This document shows, piece after piece, positions 40,920 to 50,123 of a DNA stretch of 64,000 nt (position 1 is its first letter; each line of letters opens with the position of its first letter). The stretch is from Salegentibacter mishustinae. GTDB taxonomy: Bacteria; Bacteroidota; Bacteroidia; Flavobacteriales; Flavobacteriaceae. Position numbers and translations under genes: made by a program. The stretch is taken from assembly GCF_002900095.1 (NCBI RefSeq), contig NZ_LLKN01000002.1, positions 930,001 through 994,000 on the forward strand, written 5' to 3'. The notes under the pieces are model-generated. The model was not told the DNA's origin, ran no database searches, and worked only from the letters and a program-made list of their open reading frames with translations.

Positions 40920-43040
40920 ATGGCAGTATTAAATAAAATCAGACAGCGTTCTGTTTTCTTGATCATCATCATTGCATTGGCACTTTTCTCTTTTGTGCTT
41001 GCCGATGTAATTCGTAACGGAGGCTTTTCTTCACAAAAAGACCAAAACACTATCGCAACCATAAACGGTGAAGAAGTGAGCAGAGAAGACTTTGCCCGGC
41101 AGGTAGAAGGTTATCAGCGTCAAATGGGTGCTAATGCAAGCACCAGTCAGGCTGTAAACCAGGTTTGGGAACAAACGCTTCGCGAAACTATTCTTAAAGA
41201 AGAATTAGAAAAGCTTGGAATTAGAGCTGGGAAAGCTCAAATAAGAGAGGTGATGCGCGTGCAAATGGGGAACAATCCTGCTTTTAGAAACGAAGCCGGT
41301 ATGTTTGATGAGAACCGCGTGCGTGAATATATTGCCAGCCTAAGATCTACACAGCCTGAGGCTTACGAGCAATGGCTGCAAATGGAAGAAAACATGGGTG
41401 ATATTGCTCGCCAAAATATGTATTTCTCTATGGTAACCGCCGGGATTGGTGCAACGATTACAGAGGCTGAGCAGGCTTACCGTTTTCAGAATAATAGCGT
41501 AGATCTTCGTTTTGTACAGTTGCCATATTCTTCTGTATCAGATGATGAAGTAGAGGTGACTAAAGATGAAATTAGAGCTTATATAAAAGAGAATCCTTCA
41601 CAATTTCAAACCGAAGCTTCAAGAAATATCAGGTATGTTTATTTTGAAGAAAAAGCTTCAGATGAAGATGTAAAAGAAACTGAAGAGGCGTTAAATTCAA
41701 TGCGAGAAAACCGTGTAGAATATAATGCTGTAACTAGCAGTAACGACACCTTACCAGGATTTAATACTACAAATGACTATGAAGATTTTGTAGAAGCAAA
41801 TTCAGATCTTCCTTATGATGATAGGTTTAAGTTTAAAAACGAACTGCCTTCAGAATTTGCTGATGATCTTTTCAATTTAAATGAAGGTGAAACTTTTGGA
41901 CCTTACAAGCACGATGGTTATTTCAAGCTTTCTAAATTGGTAGAGACCAAAGAAATTCCAGATTCAACTAAAGCTAGTCATATTCTTGTCGCTTACCAGG
42001 GGCAACAATTTGCACCAGATGTAACCAGAAGCAAAGAAGAAGCGAAGGCATTAGCCGATAGTCTTGCAAATGTAATTAGAGGAAATAAAGAGAAATTCGC
42101 TGAATTAGCAGCTGAATTTTCATCAGACCGTTCTAACAACCAGGATGGCGGAGATCTTGGCTATTTTGGACCTGGAGATATGGTTTCAGAATTTGATAAC
42201 TACGTTTTAGAGAATAACCCTGGAGGTGTTGGTGTTGTAGAAACAGATTTCGGTTTCCACGTAATTCATATTGAAGAGCAAACCGAAAGAGAAAAAGCAG
42301 TGAAAATTGCTACTATCGCGAGAGAATTAGAAGCTTCAGAACGTTCCAGAAACAACCTGTTCAACGAAACTACTAAGTTTGAGATCGCTGCAGGAGAAGG
42401 AGATTTTACCAAGGTTGCTAAAGAAGGTAATTATAATATTAGAACCGTTAATAACGTAAAAGCTTTAGATGAAAATATCCCCGGAGTTGGACAGCAAAGA
42501 AGAATTGTTCAGTGGGCTTTTGAGGACGAAGCCAGTGTTGGTGATATTAAACGTTTTGACATTCCATCGGGATATGTTGTTGCGCAGTTAACAGCTAAGA
42601 ATAAAGAAGGATTAATGACTGCTGAAAATGCGTCCTCTAAAGTACTTCCAATCCTTACAAAAGAAAAAAAGGCTGAAATTCTTAAAGGAAAAATTAATAG
42701 TAAAAACCTTCAGAAGATCGCTTCTAAGAATAATACTATAGTGCAAACTGCAAATGCGGTTAACCTTGGTAGCCCAACATTACCGGGCGCAGGTAGAGAA
42801 CCAGAAGTTGTAGGATCTGTATTTGCTTTAGAGCCGGGTAGTGTAAGTAATCCTATTGCAGGAAACAATGGAGTTTACGTTGTAGAACTTGAAAGTAAGA
42901 ATGAAGCTCCGGCAATGAATTCTTACCAGGGAATTGCACAACAGGAAACTGCACAAAGAAGACAGAATGCTTCTCAAAGACTTTTTGAAGCACTTCGTGA
43001 AAAAGCAGAGATTGAAGATAATCGTGCAAGATTCTACTAG
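40920..43040 (+). CDS. Peptidylprolyl isomerase, PpiD/SurA-like
   Basis: 706 residues. One N-terminal TM helix (about 12-31, FLIIIIALALFSFVLADVI) anchors it in the inner membrane, a SurA-like helical chaperone domain follows, and a parvulin PPIase domain lies at about 345-460 (KASHILVAYQGQ, DLGYFGPGDMVSEFDNYVL, ETDFGFHVIHIEE). It folds outer-membrane or periplasmic proteins. Architecture matches PpiD. It is the last gene of the coaX-lptC operon region, with a strong terminator right behind. Confidence 0.9.
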   Translation: MAVLNKIRQRSVFLIIIIALALFSFVLADVIRNGGFSSQKDQNTIATINGEEVSREDFARQVEGYQRQMGANASTSQAVNQVWEQTLRETILKEELEKLGIRAGKAQIREVMRVQMGNNPAFRNEAGMFDENRVREYIASLRSTQPEAYEQWLQMEENMGDIARQNMYFSMVTAGIGATITEAEQAYRFQNNSVDLRFVQLPYSSVSDDEVEVTKDEIRAYIKENPSQFQTEASRNIRYVYFEEKASDEDVKETEEALNSMRENRVEYNAVTSSNDTLPGFNTTNDYEDFVEANSDLPYDDRFKFKNELPSEFADDLFNLNEGETFGPYKHDGYFKLSKLVETKEIPDSTKASHILVAYQGQQFAPDVTRSKEEAKALADSLANVIRGNKEKFAELAAEFSSDRSNNQDGGDLGYFGPGDMVSEFDNYVLENNPGGVGVVETDFGFHVIHIEEQTEREKAVKIATIARELEASERSRNNLFNETTKFEIAAGEGDFTKVAKEGNYNIRTVNNVKALDENIPGVGQQRRIVQWAFEDEASVGDIKRFDIPSGYVVAQLTAKNKEGLMTAENASSKVLPILTKEKKAEILKGKINSKNLQKIASKNNTIVQTANAVNLGSPTLPGAGREPEVVGSVFALEPGSVSNPIAGNNGVYVVELESKNEAPAMNSYQGIAQQETAQRRQNASQRLFEALREKAEIEDNRARFY

Positions 43041-43060
43041 TAGAATAAGCGTTTAGATAT

Positions 43061-43096
43061 AAAAAAGCCCCGGTAAATTTTACCGGGGCTTTTTTA
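43061..43096. terminator. Strong bidirectional terminator after ppiD-like gene
   Basis: AAAAAAGCCCCGGTAAA is answered by TTTACCGGGGCTTTTTT around 43077-43080, giving a long GC-rich stem with A and T tracts on both sides. It serves the isomerase gene and may also serve the convergent GHMP kinase. Confidence 0.9.
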
Positions 43097-43115
43097 TGTG
43101 GTTTTTTCGAGTAAA

Positions 43116-43145
43116 TTAGATTCCCGAAAATCTTCGGGAGTCTAA
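43116..43145. repeat. Nested palindrome with REP-like core
   Basis: TTAGA (43116-43120) / TCTAA (43141-43145) enclose TTCCCGA (43121-43127) / TCGGGAG (43134-43140). The CCCGA/TCGGG core matches the dispersed REP family. It lies between converging genes. Confidence 0.6.
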
Positions 43146-43164
43146 GATCTCTTACAGTCGGTTT

Positions 43165-44085
43165 TTATAGCACAATATCTTGAAAAGCAAAAATCGTTTT
43201 GAAACCTTTGTTCTCAAAATATTCAAAAACCGCTGCTTGGTCTCCGGTAACCATTATAAAGTCGCCGCCCCAGCCGCCAAGGCTTTTAATCGCTCCCGGA
43301 AATTCAGGGAAGCGTTCTTGTTTTACTTTTGGTGTTTGGAGCGTCCTGGATAATAAAGTCTCGTGAATATTGATAAGCAATTCAAATTCAGTTAGTGTAG
43401 TACAATTCAAAAACTGCTCGGTAAGTGAAGAGATTTTTTCTGATAAACCGGTTTTGTTTGTTTCAGGTAAGGCTTTGTAATGTTCAATCGCATCCCGACT
43501 ATTCTTTTTCTCATTTAGGTAAACAAAAAATATATTATCAGAGTAATCTGGGTGAAAATTGCTTCTTAAAACCGAAGGTTCATTTTGGGTAAGCTGGTAA
43601 GTGATCGCCTGCTCATTTTGCGCGGCAGCAATGTCATAACCACTGCCTCCAAAGGTGTTTTTAAGCAATTTAAAGGCATCTACGCCAAACCAGTTAGCAA
43701 TATTGTTGATTAAAGTTGAAGAGGTTCCCAGACCCCAATTTCTATTGAAATTTAAACGGGTATTCACTCTAATTCCGGTTTTTCCAGTCGAGAATATTTC
43801 CGGGTTTAATTTATTTGCTTCATTTAGGATCTCTACTAGTCGTTCTGAAACTTCTTGCTCTCCTTTTATCTGCTGAAATTCCCCATTTTTAAAATTAAAT
43901 TCTCCCTGAAACCATAAATTACCATGTTCATCAAAACTATTCCATTCAATATTTTTGCCTTCAGAAGTTTCTATTTCCAGGGATTGGCCGAATTTTGTAG
44001 GAACCGCCAGAGCCTTTGCACCATCTAAAACAGCATATTCTCCCGTAATTAAAAGTTTGCCATTACTGTAAAACTCTTTCTTCAT
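43165..44085 (-). CDS. GYDIA-type GHMP kinase (mevalonate kinase candidate)
   Basis: 306 residues. The N-terminus FYSNGKLLITGEYAVLDGAKALAVPT is the mevalonate-kinase start, WGLGTSSTLINNIANWF is the GHMP ATP motif, and GGSGYDIAAAQ holds the GYDIA signature that names the group. The C-terminal motif KSLGGWGGDFIMVTG is also GHMP-like. It overlaps HMG-CoA reductase by four bases (ATGA), so it almost certainly acts in the mevalonate route to isoprenoids. The exact phosphorylation step (mevalonate or phosphomevalonate) cannot be decided from sequence. Confidence 0.83.
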   Translation of the reverse strand: MKKEFYSNGKLLITGEYAVLDGAKALAVPTKFGQSLEIETSEGKNIEWNSFDEHGNLWFQGEFNFKNGEFQQIKGEQEVSERLVEILNEANKLNPEIFSTGKTGIRVNTRLNFNRNWGLGTSSTLINNIANWFGVDAFKLLKNTFGGSGYDIAAAQNEQAITYQLTQNEPSVLRSNFHPDYSDNIFFVYLNEKKNSRDAIEHYKALPETNKTGLSEKISSLTEQFLNCTTLTEFELLINIHETLLSRTLQTPKVKQERFPEFPGAIKSLGGWGGDFIMVTGDQAAVFEYFENKGFKTIFAFQDIVL

Positions 44086-45401
44086 GAATTCCTCAATTTG
44101 TTTAACTCTTCAACAGCGCTGCTGTGGGTTACGGTGTGTTTAGTAAAATGTTTAGTAAGGGTTTTCTTTTCAGCTTCAGTAGCATTATGCTGATTTAAAA
44201 TATTCATCAAATGCATTTTCATATGTCCTTGCTGAATTCCCGTAGTGGTTAAAGAATTAATTGCAGCGAAGTTTTGGGCCAGGCCGGCAACGGCTACAAT
44301 TTTCATCAATTCTTTAGCGCTGGGTTGTTGTAAAATATCCAGGGCCAGTTTAACTAAAGGATGTAAACTCGTTAATCCGCCAACGGTACCCAGGGCCAAA
44401 GGAATTTCTATCCAGAATTTAAAAATACCGTTTTCAAGGCTGGCGTGGGTTAAGCTAGAGTATTTTCCATTTCTGGCGGCATAAGCATGAATTCCGGCTT
44501 CTACCGCTCTAAAATCGTTTCCGGTAGCCAGAACCACGGCGTCAATGCCGTTCATAATCCCTTTATTGTGGGTTACAGCTCGATAAGGTTCTACTTCGGC
44601 AATATTTACGGCCTGTATAAATTTCTTTGCGAAGTCCTCTCCATTTAGATCTTTATTTTCATTGAGTTCTTCTACCGGGCAGGAAACTTCAGCTCTCACT
44701 AAACATTCCGGCACATAGTTAGAAAGAATACTCATAATAATTTCTATATCCTTCTCTTCCGAAGAGAAATCCGAATAATCCCGGGCTTCATTCTGGAAAA
44801 CTTCTGCGAATTTTTCGAGGCAGGAATTTATAAAATTCGCACCCATGGAATCTTTAGTTTCAAACTCGCAATGCAGCTGGTAGTAATTATCAATTTCAGC
44901 AGTTTTATCTTTCAATTTTATATCTAAAACCCCGCCGCCGCGTTTTTCCATATTACGGGTAATAGGTTTTACCGCTTCCAAAAGTTTAGGTTTGGTAGTT
45001 TTAAAAAACTGCTCCAGCTTTTGCTTATTTCCAAAGAAATTAAAATGAACCTGGCCTATTTTTTTTGTATCAATTACTTCAGCTTTAAATCCGCCTCGGG
45101 TTCTCCAGAATTTAGCGGCTTTACTAGCTGCTGCAATTACCGAGCTTTCTTCAATAGCCATAGGAATAGCGAGTAAATCTCCGTTGATCAGGAAATTTGG
45201 TGCCAGCCCAAAAGGCAGGTAGAAATTAGATAAAGTATTTTCGGTAAATTCGTCGTGTAACTGTTGCAACCTGGAATCTTCGTTCCAGTATTGCCTAAGA
45301 ACTGCCACATCTTCGGGACGGTCTTTAAGGTAGGTTTCAGCTAGCCAGTCTATTTTCTCCTTCTTGGTGAGCCTGGAAAAGCCGGTGATAGGTTTTATCA
45401 T
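44082..45401 (-). CDS. Hydroxymethylglutaryl-CoA reductase, class II
   Basis: 439 residues from ATG 45401 (a GTG eight codons earlier is possible). DSMGANFINS (DAMGxN motif), VTHNKGIMNGIDAV with the catalytic Lys and His, and the C-terminal TTGIQQGHMKMHL are class II HMGR signatures. Class II enzymes were first described as degradative, but in Bacteroidota with a mevalonate pathway they are biosynthetic, forming mevalonate from HMG-CoA with NAD(P)H. The gene is coupled to a GHMP kinase, which supports synthesis rather than breakdown. Confidence 0.92.
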   Translation of the reverse strand: MIKPITGFSRLTKKEKIDWLAETYLKDRPEDVAVLRQYWNEDSRLQQLHDEFTENTLSNFYLPFGLAPNFLINGDLLAIPMAIEESSVIAAASKAAKFWRTRGGFKAEVIDTKKIGQVHFNFFGNKQKLEQFFKTTKPKLLEAVKPITRNMEKRGGGVLDIKLKDKTAEIDNYYQLHCEFETKDSMGANFINSCLEKFAEVFQNEARDYSDFSSEEKDIEIIMSILSNYVPECLVRAEVSCPVEELNENKDLNGEDFAKKFIQAVNIAEVEPYRAVTHNKGIMNGIDAVVLATGNDFRAVEAGIHAYAARNGKYSSLTHASLENGIFKFWIEIPLALGTVGGLTSLHPLVKLALDILQQPSAKELMKIVAVAGLAQNFAAINSLTTTGIQQGHMKMHLMNILNQHNATEAEKKTLTKHFTKHTVTHSSAVEELNKLRNS

Positions 45402-45581
45402 TTTTGAAGCTAATTTAGAGTGCACAAAGATACAATTGTTATTTAAGGGAATTGTGCTTTAGGTTTTGAGAAAGTTTAAGCGATTTATCTTTAACAAATC
45501 CTTAGTATTTAACACTCAAATGCTACTCTTTTTGCTGAAATTTTAGTAAACTTGGCAATCAAAATTCATTTTATAAATTTT

Positions 45582-47753
45582 ATGAAGTTCTCAAAAATAT
45601 TGGTTGGGTTGTTAATTACGGCAACCTCAACAATTTACGCGCAGGATAAAGAAATTAGCCTCGAAGAAATCTACGACGGCACCTTTAGACAGGAACGTTT
45701 ACAATCCCTACAATCTTTAGACAATGGTAAGGAATACGTGGTTTTAAATCGCGATCGCAATGCTAACACCAGTAGCATAGATGTTTATTCCTATAAAAGT
45801 GGTGAGAAGGTTAGAAGTCTTTTAAATAGTAAAGATCTTAGTGAAATTTCCAGGTTCCAGGGATTTGAGCTTAGTGAAAATGAAGATAAGATTTTGCTTT
45901 CTACCAATATGGAGCAAATTTACCGCCGTTCTTCTCGCGGAATTTATTATATCTACGATGTAGAAGGTAAAACGCTTACCAAATTAAGCGACAATAAAGT
46001 TCAGGAGCCAACTTTCTCTCCAGATGCTTCTAAAGTGGCTTACGTTTTTGAAAATAATATTTACACTTACGATATCGCTTCAGGCGAAGAAACTCAGGTG
46101 ACTACAGATGGAGAGAAAAACAAACTAATCAATGGGGTAACCGATTGGGTTTATGAAGAAGAATTTGCTTTTGTAAGAGCTTTCGACTGGAATAAAACCG
46201 GAACTCATTTAGCTTACCTTAAATTTGATGAATCTGAAGTTCCTGAATTTTCTATGGATATGTTTGGGCAGGATCTATACCCGAGTCAGCAGGTTTTTAA
46301 ATATCCAAAAGCCGGAGAAGCAAATTCTGAAGTTTCCCTTTATACTTATGAGTTAGCTGCTGAAGAAAGTGAAAAAGTTGAACTTGGAGACTATGAAGAT
46401 TTTTATATCCCAAGAATTAAGTGGACACAGGATCCTGAGATTTTAAGTGTACAGGTTTTAAACAGACACCAAAACGATCTGGATCTTATTTTCGTTGATG
46501 CTGAAGATAATGAAACTGAAGTGGTAATGAATGAGACCGATGAAGCCTATATAGATATCACAAACAACCTTACTTTTCTTGAAGACAATAGTTTTATTTG
46601 GACTAGCGAAAAGGATGGTTGGAATCATATTTACCTTTATGATGAAGACGGCGAGCTGGAAAATCAGGTTACCGAAGGAAACTGGGAAGTAACTGACTAT
46701 TATGGTTACGATGAAGATTCTAAGAAGATCTTTTATCAGAGTACAGAAAACGGAAGCGTAAACCGTGATGTATATTCTATAAAGATTAACGGTAAGAACA
46801 AAACCCGTTTAACTGAAAAAGAAGGAATGAACAGCGCCGATTTTAGCGCAGACTATACCTATTTTATCAATTCTTACACAAGCACCGAAACTCCTTATGA
46901 GTTCACATTACATAATGCGAAAAATGGTAAACTGGTAAGAAAGATCAAAGATAATTCGGCTTTATTGGAAAAAGAAGCGGCTTATAATTTTGCTCCAAAA
47001 GAACTTAGCACTATTGAAGTGAATGGTAATGAGCTTAATATGTGGATAATCAAGCCAAATGATTTTGACGAGAATAAAGAATATCCATTATTAATGTTTC
47101 AATATTCGGGTCCAGGTTCTCAGGAGGTTTCTAATTCTTACTTCGGCACTAACGACTACTGGTATCAGTTACTCGCTAACGAAGGCTATATTATAGCAGC
47201 CGTAGACGGCCGTGGTACAGGCTTTAAAGGTGCAGCCTTTAAAAAAGTAACCCAGAATGAACTCGGTAAATATGAAGTTGAAGACCAAATAGCTGCGGCG
47301 AAAAAATTTGGCGAAATGGATTATATAGATGAAGACCGAATTGGAATTTGGGGATGGAGCTACGGAGGTTTTATGTCTTCTAACGCCATTCTTAAAGGAA
47401 ACGATACTTTCTCTATGGCCATAGCCGTAGCGCCGGTAATTAGCTGGAGATTTTACGATACCATCTATACCGAAAGATATATGACTACGCCTCAGGAAAA
47501 TCCTTCAGGTTATGATGAGAATTCACCTATAAACCACGTAGAGAAATTAAAAGGCGATTACCTTTTAATTCACGGTGGAGGAGACGATAATGTACATCTA
47601 CAGAACACCATGAGAATGGTTGAAGCTTTAGTGCAGGCGAATAAGCAATTTGACTGGGCTATCTATCCAGACAGAAACCACGGTATCTATGGCGGTAACA
47701 CGAGATTACACCTATATACAATGATGACCGATTTTATTAAAGAAAAACTATAA
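45582..47753 (+). CDS. Dipeptidyl peptidase IV (S9B serine peptidase)
   Basis: 723 residues from ATG 45582, chosen because MKFSKILVGLLITATSTIYAQD is a clean signal peptide; a TTG ten codons upstream is less likely. N-terminal eight-bladed propeller (DPPIV N, about 85-450) with EEFAFVRAFDW near the conserved Glu-Glu, and a C-terminal alpha/beta-hydrolase with the triad Ser593 (GWSYGG), Asp668 (GGGDDNVH) and His700 (RNHGIYG). It cuts X-Pro or X-Ala dipeptides from the N-terminus in the periplasm. A peptide transporter follows 15 bp downstream. Confidence 0.93.
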   Translation: MKFSKILVGLLITATSTIYAQDKEISLEEIYDGTFRQERLQSLQSLDNGKEYVVLNRDRNANTSSIDVYSYKSGEKVRSLLNSKDLSEISRFQGFELSENEDKILLSTNMEQIYRRSSRGIYYIYDVEGKTLTKLSDNKVQEPTFSPDASKVAYVFENNIYTYDIASGEETQVTTDGEKNKLINGVTDWVYEEEFAFVRAFDWNKTGTHLAYLKFDESEVPEFSMDMFGQDLYPSQQVFKYPKAGEANSEVSLYTYELAAEESEKVELGDYEDFYIPRIKWTQDPEILSVQVLNRHQNDLDLIFVDAEDNETEVVMNETDEAYIDITNNLTFLEDNSFIWTSEKDGWNHIYLYDEDGELENQVTEGNWEVTDYYGYDEDSKKIFYQSTENGSVNRDVYSIKINGKNKTRLTEKEGMNSADFSADYTYFINSYTSTETPYEFTLHNAKNGKLVRKIKDNSALLEKEAAYNFAPKELSTIEVNGNELNMWIIKPNDFDENKEYPLLMFQYSGPGSQEVSNSYFGTNDYWYQLLANEGYIIAAVDGRGTGFKGAAFKKVTQNELGKYEVEDQIAAAKKFGEMDYIDEDRIGIWGWSYGGFMSSNAILKGNDTFSMAIAVAPVISWRFYDTIYTERYMTTPQENPSGYDENSPINHVEKLKGDYLLIHGGGDDNVHLQNTMRMVEALVQANKQFDWAIYPDRNHGIYGGNTRLHLYTMMTDFIKEKL

Positions 47754-47768
47754 TCAAAACAAAAAAAA

Positions 47769-49382
47769 ATGGAATTTAAATTCGGAGGATCTGAATATAA
47801 TCAAAGAACTGTACTGGGACACCCTTCTGGTTTATTTGTTCTCTTCTTCACAGAAATGTGGGAACGCTTTTCTTATTATGGTATGCGTGCATTGCTTGTT
47901 CTTTTTCTTACTGCTTCTATAATGGAAAATGGTTGGGCATGGGAAAGACAGGATGCTCTTATACTTTATGGTTGGTACATAGGGCTTGTTTACATCACTC
48001 CAATATTTGGGGGATTGATAGCAGATAAGTTTCTTGGTTATCGACGCGCTGTAGTCGTAGGGGCCTTAATAATGACCTTAGGTCATGCTTCAATGGCTCT
48101 TGAAGGTTTTACAAATGTTTTTTTCTATTTAGGATTACTTCTTTTGATATTAGGCAATGGTTTATTTAAGCCAAATATTTCTTCAATTGTGGGGCAACTT
48201 TATAAAACTGACGATAAAGAGAAAGATGCCGGATACACAATTTTCTATATGGGTATCAATGCCGGAGCTTTTCTTGGTATTTTACTTTGCGGATATATTG
48301 GAGAAAAAGTGGGATGGCATTGGGGTTTTGGTCTCGCCGGGATTTTTATGTTTTTTGGAATGTTGCAATTCTACTTTGCACAGAAGATATTTGGTAAGAT
48401 TGGTCTTACCCCTAAGAAAGCCGATGATTATGTAGATGATCATACTATAAAAGGAGAAGTTGAAGATAATACGGGAAAACCTATTTTAGAAGATAATCTT
48501 GAAAACTCGGTGAAACCTGAGCCTGCAGCCAAGGTCAAAAAAGATCGAATAATTGTAATCTCAGTTTTTGCATTTTTTACAATATTTTTTTGGTGGGCTT
48601 TTGAACAGGCCGGTGGGTCTATGACTATTTTTGCAGCAGATTATACTGATAGGGATCTATTAGGAGGTGAGGCAATTACTTTTAAAATAATTAATGCTTT
48701 TATTACAGTAATACCATTAATGGTAATTACCTGGGTTCTTCTTATGTTGTTCAAACAAACCTTTGGTAGATATGCTAAATCCAATATTTTTCTGGGAACC
48801 AGTTTTGTAATAATATGGGGTATTGTTATTTGGATGCTATATAATGAATTTCAGGTGGATACTGCTGAAGTGCCGGCTTCATGGTTTTCAGTTTTGAACT
48901 CCTTATTCATAATATTATTTGCTCCTGTATTCTCTAAAATTTGGGAAAGTAGATTTAATCCTTCTGGCCCTGTTAAGTTCGGAATAGGACTGATACTACT
49001 TGGAATCGGATTCGCATCTTTAGCCTACGGTGCCTTTGGAATTCCCCAGGGAGCTGAAACTGCCACTGTAAGTATGATATGGTTAATTTTAGCGTATTTC
49101 TTTCACACAATAGGTGAACTTTGTGTTTCACCGGTAGGTCTTAGTTATGTAAGCAAATTATCTCCTCCCAAACTGGTAGGACTTATGTTTGGAATTTGGT
49201 TTTTAGCAAATTTTATAGCTGGCATTCTTGGAGGTTATACCGGTGGCTACATAGACAGCATCTCTGAACAATATGGATTATCGGTGTTTTTCTTAATCTT
49301 TACTTTGATTCCAATTTTTATGGGCTTGTTAATGGTGGCAATAAATAAATTCCTGATAAAAAAGATGCACGGAATAAGATAG
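47769..49382 (+). CDS. POT-family proton-coupled di/tripeptide transporter
   Basis: 537 residues with 12-14 hydrophobic segments. The POT motifs are visible: ERFSYYGMRALLVLFL (ExxERFxYYG-type), GGLIADKFLGYRRAVVVG, FYMGINAGAFLG (PTR2 signature) and FHTIGELCVSPVGLS. A cytoplasmic loop at about 225-255 is rich in charged residues. It imports di- and tripeptides, most sensibly the products of the upstream dipeptidyl peptidase. Both genes probably share a transcript ending at 49461. Confidence 0.92.
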   Translation: MEFKFGGSEYNQRTVLGHPSGLFVLFFTEMWERFSYYGMRALLVLFLTASIMENGWAWERQDALILYGWYIGLVYITPIFGGLIADKFLGYRRAVVVGALIMTLGHASMALEGFTNVFFYLGLLLLILGNGLFKPNISSIVGQLYKTDDKEKDAGYTIFYMGINAGAFLGILLCGYIGEKVGWHWGFGLAGIFMFFGMLQFYFAQKIFGKIGLTPKKADDYVDDHTIKGEVEDNTGKPILEDNLENSVKPEPAAKVKKDRIIVISVFAFFTIFFWWAFEQAGGSMTIFAADYTDRDLLGGEAITFKIINAFITVIPLMVITWVLLMLFKQTFGRYAKSNIFLGTSFVIIWGIVIWMLYNEFQVDTAEVPASWFSVLNSLFIILFAPVFSKIWESRFNPSGPVKFGIGLILLGIGFASLAYGAFGIPQGAETATVSMIWLILAYFFHTIGELCVSPVGLSYVSKLSPPKLVGLMFGIWFLANFIAGILGGYTGGYIDSISEQYGLSVFFLIFTLIPIFMGLLMVAINKFLIKKMHGIR

Positions 49383-49460
49383 AGGCAGAAAATTTCCTTC
49401 TAATGGTTTCTAAAATATATACTTTCAATGATATATCATTAGTTAAAAATCAATTCACTA

Positions 49461-49492
49461 AAAAAGGTGGAGCTTAAAACTCCACCTTTTTA
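49461..49492. terminator. Shared bidirectional terminator
   Basis: AAAAAGGTGGAG (49461-49472) pairs with CTCCACCTTTTT (49480-49491). It closes both the peptide transporter (plus) and the double-glycine peptide operon (minus, last stop at 49516). Confidence 0.88.
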
Positions 49493-49515
49493 CTTCTTGA
49501 TTATTTCGAAATTTA

Positions 49516-49707
49516 CTATTTCGCTCCACCCGGACTTCCGGATGCTAATAATCTCCTTCCGTGTGCTTCATTGTCCATGAATCCTTTTGCCATATAACCA
49601 ATACCATACATTAGATAATACCACCCGGAACGACCATCTCCGCCTGTAATTTCATATGATTCATCTAAGGATATTTCTGTAACTGAGTAATTATTAAGAT
49701 TTTTCAT
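49516..49707 (-). CDS. Double-glycine-leader peptide 1 (bacteriocin-like)
   Basis: 63 residues. MKNLNNYSVTEISLDESYEITGG is a 23-residue leader that ends in Gly-Gly, with hydrophobic residues at the spacing needed by C39 peptidase transporters. The mature part would start DGRSGWYYLMYGIGYMAKGF, with aromatic residues and small-residue G-x-x-x-K/G spacing, then a basic, glycine-rich tail. It is 27 bp downstream of a second double-glycine peptide and ends at a terminator. No C39 transporter or immunity gene is evident nearby. The processing and antibacterial activity are inferred. Confidence 0.68.
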   Translation of the reverse strand: MKNLNNYSVTEISLDESYEITGGDGRSGWYYLMYGIGYMAKGFMDNEAHGRRLLASGSPGGAK

Positions 49708-49734
49708 GTTATTTATTTAAGGTTATTAATTAGT

Positions 49735-49911
49735 TTATCTATTATCATAAGCTGCTGCACCATCGCTTAGACCATCTTTGATATCATCAAAGTTTTCCCA
49801 GGCAGACCATAAAACCGCAACAGGCCACCATGGACCAGCTTTGCCGCCATTTATATTTCGTAAATCCTCTTTTTTGAGAATTGATACCCCATAATTTTCA
49901 GTATTTTTCAT
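49735..49911 (-). CDS. Double-glycine-leader peptide 2 (bacteriocin-like)
   Basis: 58 residues read from ATG 49911 to TAA 49735. The leader MKNTENYGVSILKKEDLRNINGG is also 23 residues with an ...NGG end, closely matching the length and start of peptide 1. The mature part KAGPWWPVAVLWSAWENFDD is rich in Trp and amphipathic, then acidic. The two peptides are unrelated after the leader, which is the arrangement of two-component class IIb bacteriocins. It is the first gene of the pair. Confidence 0.68.
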   Translation of the reverse strand: MKNTENYGVSILKKEDLRNINGGKAGPWWPVAVLWSAWENFDDIKDGLSDGAAAYDNR

Positions 49912-49994
49912 AAAGAATGTTTTAATTAATATTTGATTATTAAATTAGATCTATGCGCATGAAATGATCTGATTCAACGAATATAATCTCGTTC

Positions 49995-50013
49995 ACTGCA
50001 TAATCATTGCAGT
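49995..50013. promoter_or_regulatory. Dyad upstream of the double-glycine peptides
   Basis: ACTGCA (49995-50000) / TGCAGT (50008-50013) with a 7-base spacer, about 85 bp upstream of peptide 2. TATATTCG (one mismatch from the -7 consensus) lies just downstream on the minus strand at about 49980-49987. Possible operator; unproven. Confidence 0.4.
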
Positions 50014-50123
50014 TTGTTATAAACTTAAATTTTATCTACTTTATCTTTTTCTTATGTTACTTTAAGTTTTATTTTCACACTTTAGGAACGTTTTTTGTTT
50101 TACAAACATTCTAAAAGCGATAC

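Noticed and set aside
45552-45581. TTG start ten codons before the dipeptidyl peptidase ATG
   Set aside because: The signal peptide begins cleanly at ATG 45582; the extension adds unrelated residues before it.
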